A stretch of DNA of 37,321 bases from Clostridiales bacterium (GCA_015056055.1 SVHC01000029.1:1-37321), one strand, 5' to 3'. Counted from the first letter of the stretch, positions 1 through 8,779 are shown. A program made the numbers and translations. The notes: generated from the sequence alone by a model not told the origin.

Positions 1-1242
1 GTTTATGTAAATATTTCCCTCATAATTGTCATACAGCCCCAATACAAGCTTGACGATGGTGGTTTTTCCCGCGCCGTTCACGCCCACCAGCGCCACGGTG
101 CTGTTTTTTTCTATGGAAAAAGAGGTGTTGGCGAGAACCTTTTCCTCTTTCCCCGGATAGGAAAAGCTGACGTTTTCAAACACAATGGCTTCCGTTTCGC
201 TGCATCGCTCTTTTCCCGGCGCGACGGGCACGCATTTTTTGCCCTGCTCCTCGATGCCGTTCAGGATCGACCGATAGTTCTGAAGCATCTTCAGGGAAGA
301 TGGCAGAATCGCGCAGCCGTCCACCAGCTCCACGCACAGCCCCTGAATGCCCACACACGCCGAAAGCAGCATCGTAACGCTGCCAATGCCGATGTCTCCG
401 CAATAGGCCCTGTACAAAATCCAAAGGTAGATCGCCGCGCAGCCGCCATAGGACAATATCGCTGCCAGCACATATCGCACGCCATGCCTGCGGAAAATGC
501 TCCAGGCATTTTTCAGCTGAGTCTGCATGTTTTCATCATACTTTGCGCGGAAAAATCCCGCGCTGCCGTATGAGGCGATCTCCTCATAGTTCTCCCGCGC
601 CATCAGCAGGCCGGAATAGTATCCCATTTTTCTGCGCTCCAAGGACATGCCAAACAGGAAGGACATGACATTTTCCTCATATTGATTGTTCACTAGAAAC
701 AATATCAGCGCGGTTGCAATCAGAATCAGCGGCGCAATCCAGCTGAATTGCAGCAGAATCGCAAAATAGCCGATAACGCCCGCCAATTCCGTGATTATGC
801 CGAACATATTCATGAAAATGGAATTGGGCTGATTTTTGACAAGACTTCTCGCCTGTTCCAGCTTGTTCAGAAATTGCGGATCGTCCATCTGGGCAACGGT
901 TACCTTGTCCATCGCTTCCAAGATATTCTTTTCCAGCGAATATCCCACCTTGTCCGTAACCACGCGGTTCAATCCCATCAGCAGACGCGAAACAATTTTG
1001 TTTACCAACAGCCCCAACAGAATCAGCGCCGCACTCAGTGCAATCACCCAAAATTCACCGTTCATTTCAAGCTCATCAATGATGCGCTTCACAAACACGG
1101 CCTGCCCTACGCCATACAGACCCGACAGAATCGAGAAGAAAATGGCCAGAAAGAAATAGGTCCTTGAGGCCACCATTATCACCCTGAGCGCATAGGCAAA
1201 GTTTCTCACAAAGCTGCGTATGCCTGTGATTACCGTTTTCAT
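1..1242 (-). CDS. ABC transporter, fused membrane and ATP-binding domains (3' end outside window)
   Basis: The reading frame is open from the ATG at 1242 to the window edge (414 codons), so only the first part of the protein is present. The N-terminal 300 or so residues carry several hydrophobic segments (for example AIFFSILSGLYGVGQAVF and IALSAALILLGLLV), as in a type IV ABC exporter membrane domain. The ATP-binding domain follows, with a typical exporter entry (IVFENVSFSYPG) and the Walker A motif GVNGAGKTT near positions 60-90. Signature, Walker B and H-loop lie beyond the window. It should be a half-transporter that exports a peptide, lipid or drug; the substrate cannot be read. The start is supported by GGAGGAG 5 bases upstream. 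Confidence 0.85.
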   Translation of the reverse strand, partial: MKTVITGIRSFVRNFAYALRVIMVASRTYFFLAIFFSILSGLYGVGQAVFVKRIIDELEMNGEFWVIALSAALILLGLLVNKIVSRLLMGLNRVVTDKVGYSLEKNILEAMDKVTVAQMDDPQFLNKLEQARSLVKNQPNSIFMNMFGIITELAGVIGYFAILLQFSWIAPLILIATALILFLVNNQYEENVMSFLFGMSLERRKMGYYSGLLMARENYEEIASYGSAGFFRAKYDENMQTQLKNAWSIFRRHGVRYVLAAILSYGGCAAIYLWILYRAYCGDIGIGSVTMLLSACVGIQGLCVELVDGCAILPSSLKMLQNYRSILNGIEEQGKKCVPVAPGKERCSETEAIVFENVSFSYPGKEEKVLANTSFSIEKNSTVALVGVNGAGKTTIVKLVLGLYDNYEGNIYIN

Positions 1243-1327
1243 ATCGCACTCCTCCGTTTCCCGCTTCGCGGAATCCAATTTTTGCCATCCCTGTCGATCC
1301 GTCCGCAACCCTTAACGGATCCATTTC

Positions 1328-1333
1328 ATTATA
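1328..1333 (-). promoter_or_regulatory. Possible -10 box for the ABC transporter
   Basis: The minus strand reads TATAAT here, about 85 bases before the ABC transporter start. No good -35 box is seen at 16-18 bases, so this is a weak call. Confidence 0.35.
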
Positions 1334-1351
1334 TTACACTAAAAAAATCAA

Positions 1352-1390
1352 GCATTCGTGCGCAAAACGCTTCTTAGAAGCACGAAATGC
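1352..1390 (-). terminator. Second hairpin downstream of tkt
   Basis: An inverted repeat (GCATTCGTGC and GCACGAAATGC, one-base bulge) encloses a smaller palindrome, GCTTCTTAGAAGC. Read on the minus strand it is followed by a T-rich stretch (TTGATTTTTTT), so it could be a back-up terminator for tkt. It could instead be a regulatory palindrome of the ABC transporter promoter. Confidence 0.45.
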
Positions 1391-1423
1391 AAAAAAACAG
1401 GCCTCAGAAAATTCCGAAGCCTG
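1391..1423 (-). terminator. Intrinsic terminator of tkt
   Basis: A 12-bp stem with two G-T pairs and a two-base loop (1398-1423) is followed on the minus strand by seven T. It begins 18 bases after the tkt stop codon. Confidence 0.85.
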
Positions 1424-1441
1424 CTTTTTTGCCTATAAATC

Positions 1442-3415
1442 TTACTTCTTCAGCACTGCCATTGCCTTTTCAGCAACGTTTTCAGCGGTGAAGCCGAACT
1501 TTTCGAACAGGAGCTTGTAGGGAGCGGAAGCGCCGAAGCCGTTCATAGCTACGACTGCGCCGTCCAGACCAACGTACTTGTACCAGCACATATCGGAAGC
1601 AGCTTCAACTGCAACGCGTGCGCGTACACCCGCGGGCAGAACGGACTGCTTGTATTCCTCATCCTGCTCGTCGAACAGCTCGAGGGACGGCATGGAAACA
1701 ACGCGGGCATCCACACCCTTTTCCTTCAGCAGAGCCTTTGCGCCAACGCAGTACTCGACTTCGCTGCCGGAAGCCATGAGGATAACATCGGGGGTTTCCT
1801 TTTCGCTGTCTTCAACAATGTAACCGCCCTTGAGAGCAGCGGGGCCGCTCTTCTCGTACAGGGGCAGATCCTGACGGGTGAGAACCAGAGCAACGGGACG
1901 ATCGCCCTTCATTGCCTGATACCAGCCGGCAGCAACTTCCTTGGAGTCGGCGGGACGGAAAACGATCATGTTCGGGATAGCGCGCAGGCCGGCCAGATGC
2001 TCAACGGGCTGATGGGTCGGGCCGTCTTCGCCAACGCCGATGGAGTCATGGGTAAGAACATAAGCTACGTTCAGGCCCATGATAGCGGACATACGCATTG
2101 CATTCTTCATGTAATCGGAGAATACGAAGAAGGTTGCGCAGTAGGGACGCAGGCCGCCGTGCAGCTTCAGGCCGTTGCAGATAGCAGCCATAGCATGCTC
2201 GCGAACGCCGAAGTGCAGGTTTGCACCATCCGGAGTTTCAGCGGAGAAGTCGCCCTTGCCCTTCATGTTGGTCTTGTTGGAGGGAGCCAGGTCAGCGCTG
2301 CCGCCGATGAGGTTCGGGATGCGTGCAGCCAGGCGGTTGATAACTTCGCCGGAGGAGTTACGGGTAGCAGCCTTCTTATCGAATGCCCAGAAATCGGCAT
2401 CGTTCAGCAGGTCTACCGGCAGCTCGTCGCTGTGCCATACTTCGTATTCCTTGGCCAGTTCCGGATACTGAGCAGCATAGTCTTCCATGAGCTTCAGCCA
2501 TGCAGCGCGGGCTGCATCGCCGCGGCCGGTGGAAACTGCGGTCTGTGCATAAACTTCGTCCGGTACGCAGAAGGACTCTTCCGGCCAGCCCAGTGCCTTC
2601 TTGGTGGCAGCCAGGTTTTCCTCGCCGAGAGGCTCGCCGTGAACGCTTGCCTGACCGGCCTTCGGGGAACCGTAACCGATCTGAGTGTGGCAAACGATAA
2701 GAGTGGGCTTATCGGACTGCTTGGCCAGCTCGATAGCTGCGCAGATGGGCTCGTAATGATCGCCTTCCTTAACGTCGATCACGTTCCAGCCGTAAGCGCG
2801 GAAGCGGGCGGGTACGTCCTCACGGAAAGCGATATCGGTATCGCCTTCGATGGAGATCTCGTTGTCATCGTACAGAGCGATGAGCTTGTTCAGCTGCAGG
2901 GTGCCGGCCAGGGAGCATGCCTCGTGGGAAATGCCTTCCATCATGCAGCCGTCGCCCAGGATGCAGTAAGTATAATGGTCAACAACCGGGAAACCTTCGC
3001 GGTTGAACTTAGCAGCAAGGTACTTTTCCGCCATGGCGAAACCAACTGCATTTGCAATACCCTGGCCGAGCGGGCCGGTGGTGGTTTCTACGCCAACGGT
3101 GTGCTTGTATTCCGGATGACCCGGAGTCTTGGAACCGAACTGACGGAAGGACTTAAGGTCATCCATAGTCAGGCCGTATCCGAACAGGTGCAAAAGCGAA
3201 TACATAAGCATGGAGCCGTGGCCGCTGGACAGAACGAAACGGTCGCGGTTATCCCACTGAGGATCATTGCCGGTATGGATCATGTTCTCGCCCCATACTG
3301 CATATGCCATTGCTGCCGCACCCATCGGCATACCCGGATGACCGCTCTTGGCTTTCTGAACGCCTTCTGCAGACAGGATGCGGATCGCATTTACAACCTT
3401 CTGATTCATGCTCAT
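1442..3415 (-). CDS. tkt: Transketolase
   Basis: A thiamine diphosphate enzyme that moves two-carbon ketol units between sugar phosphates in the non-oxidative pentose phosphate pathway (cytosol). The 657-residue length is normal for full-length bacterial transketolase. Visible family features are the N-terminal SGHPGMPMGAA segment, the TPP-binding GDGCMMEG followed by DDNEISIEG, the pyrimidine-domain HDSIGVGEDGPTHQPVEHLA and the C-terminal NGFGASAPYKLL. The ATG at 3415 has GGGAGA upstream. The gene is transcribed alone from a promoter at 3448-3476 and ends at a strong terminator. It can supply pentose phosphates or reroute glyceraldehyde 3-phosphate made by the uronate genes further along. 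Confidence 0.97.
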   Translation of the reverse strand: MSMNQKVVNAIRILSAEGVQKAKSGHPGMPMGAAAMAYAVWGENMIHTGNDPQWDNRDRFVLSSGHGSMLMYSLLHLFGYGLTMDDLKSFRQFGSKTPGHPEYKHTVGVETTTGPLGQGIANAVGFAMAEKYLAAKFNREGFPVVDHYTYCILGDGCMMEGISHEACSLAGTLQLNKLIALYDDNEISIEGDTDIAFREDVPARFRAYGWNVIDVKEGDHYEPICAAIELAKQSDKPTLIVCHTQIGYGSPKAGQASVHGEPLGEENLAATKKALGWPEESFCVPDEVYAQTAVSTGRGDAARAAWLKLMEDYAAQYPELAKEYEVWHSDELPVDLLNDADFWAFDKKAATRNSSGEVINRLAARIPNLIGGSADLAPSNKTNMKGKGDFSAETPDGANLHFGVREHAMAAICNGLKLHGGLRPYCATFFVFSDYMKNAMRMSAIMGLNVAYVLTHDSIGVGEDGPTHQPVEHLAGLRAIPNMIVFRPADSKEVAAGWYQAMKGDRPVALVLTRQDLPLYEKSGPAALKGGYIVEDSEKETPDVILMASGSEVEYCVGAKALLKEKGVDARVVSMPSLELFDEQDEEYKQSVLPAGVRARVAVEAASDMCWYKYVGLDGAVVAMNGFGASAPYKLLFEKFGFTAENVAEKAMAVLKK

Positions 3416-3447
3416 AAGACATCTCTCCCTTTATATGTTATGGTATT

Positions 3448-3476
3448 ATTGTACCAGATACAGCGAAAAGCCGCAA
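3448..3476 (-). promoter_or_regulatory. Sigma-A promoter of tkt
   Basis: Minus strand: -35 TTGCGG (3471-3476), 17-base spacer, extended -10 TGG-TACAAT (-10 at 3448-3453). It lies between the preceding aldolase gene and tkt, so tkt is an independent unit. Confidence 0.75.
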
Positions 3477-3507
3477 GAGCAATTGTATGAAATCAACGTG
3501 CGCTTAA

Positions 3508-4167
3508 TCAAGCCCCGGTATATCCGCGCTTTTGCAGACGAATTTCCTCAATTGCCTCCGCCTCACCGTCCGGCAGTGCACATTCTCCGCCGCGCATACG
3601 CGCAGTGTGCAGCACCTTTGCGATGCTCTCGATGCCCTCGATGCGATAGACCGCATCCATGGCGTTATCGGCCACGCTCACAACACCGTGATTGGCCAGA
3701 AGGAACACATCATACTTTTTCAAAACTTCCGGCACATCCGCATTCACCGCTTCGGTGGACGGACGACCGTACCGGCATACCGGAGCCTTGCCGTACAGAA
3801 GGATCATTTCGGGATATGCGTTTGTTTCAATCGGTTCGCAACGCACCGCAAAAGAGGTGGCATACGGCGAATGCGTATGCGCAACGGCGCCGATATCATC
3901 GCGGCTGCGATAGCAGCACAGATGCAGCTTTACTTCGCTGGACGGTTTTCTTTCGTTGTGTGCAGAAAGCACCTCGCCCGTTTCCAGCGATACTTCCACC
4001 AGATCATCGGGAGTAAGGTCTTCCTTGCATACCTGCGAAGGCGTGATCCACACGGAATTGCCCACACGCACAGAAACATTTCCCTCGTAGGCATTTACAA
4101 GTCCGCGCGTATAAATCAGCCTGGCAGCTTTCAGACATTCAAAAATTTCTTTTCTGGTTTCCATCAT
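3508..4167 (-). CDS. Class II aldolase/adducin family protein
   Basis: A 219-residue zinc-dependent aldolase of the L-fuculose-phosphate/L-ribulose-phosphate epimerase family. Visible are the N-terminal GLVNAYEGNVSVRV fold segment, the SSEVKLH motif with the likely catalytic Glu, and the zinc ligands in HTHS and ANHG. Family members cleave ketose 1-phosphates to DHAP and an aldehyde, or epimerise pentulose phosphates; which one applies cannot be told. The start overlaps the stop of the DUF2461 gene (ATGA), which indicates translational coupling. It is the last gene of the operon that begins at 6384. A second class II aldolase is encoded at 34214-34867. Confidence 0.85.
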   Translation of the reverse strand: MMETRKEIFECLKAARLIYTRGLVNAYEGNVSVRVGNSVWITPSQVCKEDLTPDDLVEVSLETGEVLSAHNERKPSSEVKLHLCCYRSRDDIGAVAHTHSPYATSFAVRCEPIETNAYPEMILLYGKAPVCRYGRPSTEAVNADVPEVLKKYDVFLLANHGVVSVADNAMDAVYRIEGIESIAKVLHTARMRGGECALPDGEAEAIEEIRLQKRGYTGA

Positions 4168-4832
4168 TCATCCTCCTCGGGAATCAGTTCCTGAATAAAG
4201 GAATACATCGGCGCGATTCTGCGGAAATCCCTGCATACCACATCCACAATTTTCGGCGACATGAGCAGGTCAAAATCGTCCGTACTCTTTTCCACATAGA
4301 AACCGCGCAGCCTGTACCATTCATGCAGACTCTGCGGAACTTCTTCCGGCACCTTCATCTTTTTGATGGTATCGGGATGCATCGTAAAATCCGCAATATC
4401 CAGCGCACGCTCCGCATGCTCGGGATCCAGACGGATCTGCGTACGCAGGGCGTTCATCAGGGGCTTATTGGGGCTATAGAACCCCGCGCCGTAGCTCGCG
4501 CCCGATGGGCTGATGTCAAAATACAATCCCATCGTGGTTTTGCGTTCCTCGCCCGGACGGCGGAACGCCAGGAACATATAATCCCGGTACAGCGATTTGT
4601 CATTTGAAAATCGGATATCGCGGTTAATGCGCGAAACCACCTTATTCGGCCTGCGTTCCAGCAGCGGATCAATCTCCTCCACCGTTTCATTCAAAGCCTC
4701 CGCAAGGTCGTACAGCGGCTTGCGCACCGCATTCATATACCAGTCGTGATTGTCGTGAAAAAATTCCCGGTTGTTGTTAAAACCGATCGCCATAAAGAAC
4801 GAAAACGTATCTTCCGAAAAACCTTCGAACAT
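4164..4832 (-). CDS. DUF2461 domain protein (TIGR02453 family)
   Basis: A 222-residue soluble protein recognised from the family pattern: an N-terminal FEGFSEDTFSFF segment, then NREFFHDN, an SRINRDIRFSNDKSLYRD-like segment, and GLYFDISPSGASYGAGFY in the middle. The biochemical function of this family is not established. I chose the ATG at 4832, directly behind the stop of the upstream surface protein gene; an in-frame GTG 24 bases earlier falls inside the GGAGG and is less likely. The 3' end overlaps the next aldolase gene by 4 bases. Confidence 0.8.
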   Translation of the reverse strand: MFEGFSEDTFSFFMAIGFNNNREFFHDNHDWYMNAVRKPLYDLAEALNETVEEIDPLLERRPNKVVSRINRDIRFSNDKSLYRDYMFLAFRRPGEERKTTMGLYFDISPSGASYGAGFYSPNKPLMNALRTQIRLDPEHAERALDIADFTMHPDTIKKMKVPEEVPQSLHEWYRLRGFYVEKSTDDFDLLMSPKIVDVVCRDFRRIAPMYSFIQELIPEEDE

Positions 4833-4833
4833 A

Positions 4834-6384
4834 CTACTTTTTCTTTGCCTCCTCACGCAGTCTCCTGCGCTGTTTGCGCATGTTCTTCTCCCTATGCGTA
4901 CTTACAGCCAGAAGCGTTGTAAGAATTGCCAGCAGCGCAAGCGCGCCCGCGATCATATAGGGATAGACGTCCAACGTATCAGGACGGGTCGAATTTCCCA
5001 CAAGCATATTTCCGGACGATCTGTCCTCCAGCGGTGCCGGCGTCTCACCATCGGACGCGATGGTAATGGTTGTGGAATCCGAATAACCCGTATATTCCCT
5101 TCCCTCACCGTCTTTTACCGCATATCGGAACTGGAAATCGCGCGTTTCCGTCACAGGAAGCGAGGCATAATATACCGTTGTCTCTCCTGCGGGAATCACG
5201 GTAAAGCTGCGTATCTTTCCCAGTTCGCGTTCATAAATCTGCACATCCGCAACGCTGCCGAAGCCGCTGTTAATCAGTTGAATTTCAAACGTAACGCGTC
5301 CTGCACGGTTGATGCGCTGCATCTGGGGCTGGGTTCGTATCGAGAGGAATACCGCCGCCTCGTCACCTTCCACCTTCACGTCGACCTCATTGCTTTTTGC
5401 GATCACCTCATTGCCGCTGGGCGAATATGCATAGGCCGTGACCTGGAACTGCCTGTCACTAAACAGAGTGACCATGCGGGTAAATTCCACCGTTTCGCCC
5501 ATCTCAAGGGAGAACGGTTTTTCGGTAAACATGCCGATATTCCCATCCGTCAGCGAAATTCCGTTCAAACGCACGTTGCCCGTATTTTTCACGCGGACGG
5601 TGAGTTCCGTCTGACCGCCGTAATACACGCTGCTCGCTGCGGATATCAGCTGCACACTGAGCCGTTCCTGCGAAAGATAGATATCCACCGGCTCCAGAAT
5701 CTGGCTATGGGCAATGCGTTCTGTCTGGGGTACATATTCCACCGATGCATTGGACTGCGTATTCGCCGTAATGCGCACCGTGTTCAGAATCGTTTTGGTT
5801 TCGCCGGGTGCAAGCACGCTGATGCGCGATTCATAATCCCCCAGCGTATCACGCACGATTATCTGCCTGAGTTCCACATTGCCCTGATTGCGCACCTGAT
5901 AGGCAACCGTAACCTTGTCCCCACGGGCAGCATACTGCCCGGAAAGCTGGCGTGTGAACTCCATTTCCACTGTTGCTTCCGCTTTGGTGATCGGGATCCC
6001 GATATTTCCGGAGCCGTTCACCACGCCTTCTTCCCCGCCGGAATTGCTGAAAATCGTATATTCGCCGCGATTGAGTTGGGCCTGCGATATCTGCACGGAC
6101 AGAACCAATTCGATCGTTTCCCCTGCAGGTATGGATTCCACTCTGCCGATTTCCTCCGGCTCACCCGACAGCGGCTGTACGAATATTCGTACATTATCAA
6201 TCGCCTTATCGGATGTATTCTGCAAAAAGACCGTAAGCGTAGCGCTTCCGGGCACGACCATTTCCCCCGGCGACATCATGCCGCTCATAATAAGCCGGCC
6301 TTCCTCTTCGCCGAGCGCCGGCGTCATAATAAACAGGAAAAAAAGCGTTGCCATAATACACGCGCATTTCAAATATTTCATCAT
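4834..6384 (-). CDS. Membrane-anchored extracellular protein with CARDB/COG1361-like repeats
   Basis: The 516-residue product starts with a signal peptide (MMKYLKCACIMATLFFLFIM, cleavage probably after PALGE). The body is a series of beta-rich modules of roughly 100 residues with repeated phrases such as VRNQGNVELRQI and VRVKNTGNVRLNGISL, as in CARDB/NEW3-type Ig-like domains. Near the C-terminus lies one hydrophobic helix (YMIAGALALLAILTTLLAV) and then a very basic tail, so the protein should be displayed outside and anchored in the cytoplasmic membrane. The function is unknown; binding or structural roles are usual for such proteins. It is the first gene of a three-gene operon with a strong promoter. 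Confidence 0.8.
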   Translation of the reverse strand: MMKYLKCACIMATLFFLFIMTPALGEEEGRLIMSGMMSPGEMVVPGSATLTVFLQNTSDKAIDNVRIFVQPLSGEPEEIGRVESIPAGETIELVLSVQISQAQLNRGEYTIFSNSGGEEGVVNGSGNIGIPITKAEATVEMEFTRQLSGQYAARGDKVTVAYQVRNQGNVELRQIIVRDTLGDYESRISVLAPGETKTILNTVRITANTQSNASVEYVPQTERIAHSQILEPVDIYLSQERLSVQLISAASSVYYGGQTELTVRVKNTGNVRLNGISLTDGNIGMFTEKPFSLEMGETVEFTRMVTLFSDRQFQVTAYAYSPSGNEVIAKSNEVDVKVEGDEAAVFLSIRTQPQMQRINRAGRVTFEIQLINSGFGSVADVQIYERELGKIRSFTVIPAGETTVYYASLPVTETRDFQFRYAVKDGEGREYTGYSDSTTITIASDGETPAPLEDRSSGNMLVGNSTRPDTLDVYPYMIAGALALLAILTTLLAVSTHREKNMRKQRRRLREEAKKK

Positions 6385-6407
6385 ATTTATCCTCCGCTTC
6401 TGTATTT

Positions 6408-6436
6408 ATTGTACCCGGATTCCAGGTCCGCGTCAA
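6408..6436 (-). promoter_or_regulatory. Sigma-A promoter of the surface protein operon
   Basis: Minus strand: TTGACG (6431-6436), 17-base spacer, TACAAT (6408-6413), 24 bases before the start codon. GGAGG lies in between. Confidence 0.85.
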
Positions 6437-6508
6437 GATGCAGCGCCAAACGAATTGCACCCAAATATGCACTCTTCAGGCATCTTTTCCCCACTGTTCA
6501 CGCAAGTA

Positions 6509-6537
6509 TTGACTTTTCTCCAACATGTCCGTATAAT
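6509..6537 (+). promoter_or_regulatory. Sigma-A promoter of the TRIC-family gene
   Basis: TTGACT (6509-6514), 17-base spacer, TATAAT (6532-6537). GGAGG at 6573-6577 sets the start at 6585. Confidence 0.88.
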
Positions 6538-6584
6538 AAAATTGGATATGATTATATTCTCTTCTGCAACATGGAGGAATACCA

Positions 6585-7235
6585 ATGCACCAGTTTACAC
6601 AGCTGATCGAGCTGATCGAACTTGTGGGTACCATTGCCTTCGCCATTTCCGGTGCAATGACCGGTCTGCGCAAGGGCATGGATATGTTTGGCGTATGCAT
6701 GCTTGGCATTACTGCGGCAACCTGCGGCGGTATCATCCGCGATATTATGATGGGCGTTACTCCGCCGTATATTTTCACAAACCCGCGTTTTTTTGTAACC
6801 TCTCTGATCACATCACTGATCGTATTTTCGCCAAGAGTTCGGTATCATCTTTTTTCCAATCGAAAAAGGTATGATATGACGCTTCTGATCACCGACTCGG
6901 CGGGTCTGGGGCTTTTCACCTATTACGGCGTAGAGGCTGCTATCAATGCCGGTTTTATTTCCAACCCCTTCCTCGTAGTCACGGCAGCCGTTATCACCGG
7001 TGTCGGCGGCGGTATGCTGCGCGATATTCTGGCAGGCGACCGACCCTATATCTTCGTAAAACATATTTACGCCTGCGCCGTTCTGATCGGCGCCATCGTG
7101 TGCTACCTGATATGGAACGTCGTTTCACAAACCGCATGCATTTTCATTACATCCGCACTTGTATTTGCCATCCGCATGTTCTCTGCCTATTATCACTGGA
7201 GCCTGCCGAAGGCAAGAGATCTCGACAATCTGTGA
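6585..7235 (+). CDS. TRIC (UPF0126/YicG-type) membrane protein
   Basis: A 216-residue integral membrane protein built of two repeats of three helices. Each repeat carries a glycine-rich kink and an arginine-aspartate pair: CGGIIRDIMMG in the first and VGGGMLRDILAG in the second. This is the signature of the bacterial UPF0126/TRIC family, which form trimeric channels; cation, glycine or other small-solute transport has been suggested for members. The gene stands alone between its own promoter and terminator. The substrate cannot be inferred from context. Confidence 0.88.
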   Translation: MHQFTQLIELIELVGTIAFAISGAMTGLRKGMDMFGVCMLGITAATCGGIIRDIMMGVTPPYIFTNPRFFVTSLITSLIVFSPRVRYHLFSNRKRYDMTLLITDSAGLGLFTYYGVEAAINAGFISNPFLVVTAAVITGVGGGMLRDILAGDRPYIFVKHIYACAVLIGAIVCYLIWNVVSQTACIFITSALVFAIRMFSAYYHWSLPKARDLDNL

Positions 7236-7246
7236 AAGCATATATG

Positions 7247-7280
7247 AAGGCGCTGTTTCGCAATGAAACAGCGCCTTTGT
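7247..7280 (+). terminator. Intrinsic terminator of the TRIC-family gene
   Basis: A perfect 13-bp stem (AAGGCGCTGTTTC, five-base loop) runs 7247-7277 and leads into TTTGTTTTG. It lies between two convergent genes and may also stop the fucosidase transcript from the other side. Confidence 0.85.
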
Positions 7281-7284
7281 TTTG

Positions 7285-8586
7285 TCAAATATAATTTTCC
7301 GGCTTGTCCCAGCCCTGATGGAACTGCGGATAGCGGGATGCGAACAGTGTTTTCGGCGCGCCATCAAATTCCATAACGATGACGCTGGCGCCGCAGATTT
7401 TATCCGGAGCCTTTTCCGGCAGATTTTTGAACGTGATCCTCTGGCCTTCAAATTCAAAATCAATCGGCGTTCCATCCTGCAGAAGGTAAACCTTCTTAGG
7501 AGCTTCCAGATAGCCGCCCATGCTCATTGTACCGCCCTTGGGCCAGATGAACGTCCACAGATAGGCATTGTTCTCATCGCTCGTAGCAAAAGCGAGTCCG
7601 TTTCCGAGAACGCCCGTGCGGCTGATCGGCACCTTTTTGCCGTAAACCGCTTCCCCGTTTTTCTCCAGCCACTGTCCGACCTTCGTAAGCGGTTCCACCG
7701 CATCCGCAGGAACAGAGCCATCCGGTCCGGGTCCGATATTCAGAAGCAGGTTTCCGCCGCTGGAAGTGCATTTCTGCAGCATATGCAGAATCTGCTGCGC
7801 AGAATAGCTGAACGGAGCCGCCTGCTCGGGATCCACATAGCCCCAGCTGATTCCGTTGAAGGTCATGCATGCTTCCCAGTCGCGGTCCTCGGCTTTCAGA
7901 TTTTCTTCCGGCGTGCCGAAGTCCTCCGGCAGTCTGGAACGGTTGTTGATGATAATGTCCGGCTGCAGCGAGCGCAGATACTGATTGCGCGCAACGGAAT
8001 CCCAACCTTCCCAGCTCTCCATGGGCAGCGATACATCGTACCACAGGATATCAATTTTGCCGTAATTCGTCAGAAGCTCGGTATTCAGATCGGTGATATA
8101 CTGATTAAAACGCTTTCGAGCCTCCAAATCATAGGCGCATTTCCAGCCGTCGGGATGGTGCCAATCCATAAGCGAAGTATAAAAGCCGATCTTCAGCCCG
8201 AATTCACGGCATGCATCCACAAATTCGCGGACGATATCCCTGTGCGGCCCATAATTCACGGAGTTGTAAGGGTTTACCTTGGAATCCCAAAGAGAAAAAC
8301 CTTCATGATGGCGCGTAGTAAGCACGGCATACTTCATGCCCGCAGCCTTCGCCAGCTTGATCCATTCCCTCGGTGCGCCTTCTTTGGGCTGAAACTGGTC
8401 TGCCAGCTTTTCATACTCCTCATGGGGAACATTTTCATACACCTGCATCCATTCGTGCCGCCCCGGCGTAGAATACAGGCCAAAATGAATGAACATGCCA
8501 AAGCGCGCTTCGCGCCACCACTGCATGCGTGCATCCCGGGTTGAAGCCGTCCATTCCTCATACTGCGGTTTGCTCATTAGTTTCAT
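7285..8586 (-). CDS. Alpha-L-fucosidase (GH29), cytoplasmic
   Basis: The product (433 residues from the chosen start) matches glycoside hydrolase family 29: WWREARFGMFIHFGLYS near the N-terminus, YAVLTTRHHEGFSLWDS, WHHPDGW, and DILWYDVS with the likely nucleophile Asp. GNLLLNIGPGPDGSV follows. It should remove terminal L-fucose from glycans by a retaining mechanism. There is no signal peptide, so it acts on imported oligosaccharides. I chose the ATG at 8586 because AAAGGA lies 10 bases upstream and a -10 box at 8624-8629 overlaps the more distal start at 8625. No transporter or fucose pathway gene lies beside it. Confidence 0.9.
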   Translation of the reverse strand: MKLMSKPQYEEWTASTRDARMQWWREARFGMFIHFGLYSTPGRHEWMQVYENVPHEEYEKLADQFQPKEGAPREWIKLAKAAGMKYAVLTTRHHEGFSLWDSKVNPYNSVNYGPHRDIVREFVDACREFGLKIGFYTSLMDWHHPDGWKCAYDLEARKRFNQYITDLNTELLTNYGKIDILWYDVSLPMESWEGWDSVARNQYLRSLQPDIIINNRSRLPEDFGTPEENLKAEDRDWEACMTFNGISWGYVDPEQAAPFSYSAQQILHMLQKCTSSGGNLLLNIGPGPDGSVPADAVEPLTKVGQWLEKNGEAVYGKKVPISRTGVLGNGLAFATSDENNAYLWTFIWPKGGTMSMGGYLEAPKKVYLLQDGTPIDFEFEGQRITFKNLPEKAPDKICGASVIVMEFDGAPKTLFASRYPQFHQGWDKPENYI

Positions 8587-8623
8587 GCTGCCATTTTCCT
8601 TTCCCCTGCGGTTGTTTTTTATC

Positions 8624-8652
8624 ATTATATATCACGCGAAGCAAAAAGTCCA
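8624..8652 (-). promoter_or_regulatory. Sigma-A promoter of the fucosidase
   Basis: Minus strand: TGGACT (8647-8652), 17-base spacer, TATAAT (8624-8629). It sits just downstream of a short sequence resembling the 5' end of the dispersed repeat (8681-8710). Confidence 0.65.
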
Positions 8653-8680
8653 CATCCGCATACAAAAAGGATGCCCCACG

Positions 8681-8710
8681 CACGCCGCCGCTGCGGATTT
8701 TGATTTTTAT
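8681..8710 (-). repeat. Possible remnant of the dispersed structured repeat
   Basis: Read on the minus strand, ATCAAAATCCGCAGCGGCGG and the following GTG closely match the 5' end of the repeat copies at 29614 and 37162. Only about 30 bases match, so it is either a truncated copy in the opposite orientation or a chance GC-rich similarity. Confidence 0.4.
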
Positions 8711-8734
8711 ATCCCATCATGCATTTTCAAGTAC

Positions 8735-8766
8735 GCAAAAAGGGTGCCGCACACACGGCACCCTTT
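8735..8766 (-). terminator. Intrinsic terminator of the HPr-like gene
   Basis: A perfect 11-bp stem (AAAGGGTGCCG) with a six-base loop, 8739-8766, is followed by TTTTTGC on the minus strand. It lies 13 bases after the HPr-like stop codon. Confidence 0.88.
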
Positions 8767-8779
8767 ATAATAAAAGATT

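Noticed and set aside
4771-6606. Long plus-strand open frame (611 codons) opposite the surface protein gene
   Set aside because: Low-complexity translation rich in His, Arg and Ile with no domain; it runs through the promoters at 6408-6537.
8587-8625. Upstream in-frame ATG at 8625 as start of the fucosidase
   Set aside because: It overlaps the -10 box and would add residues MIKNNRRGKENGS, which do not fit the family start.
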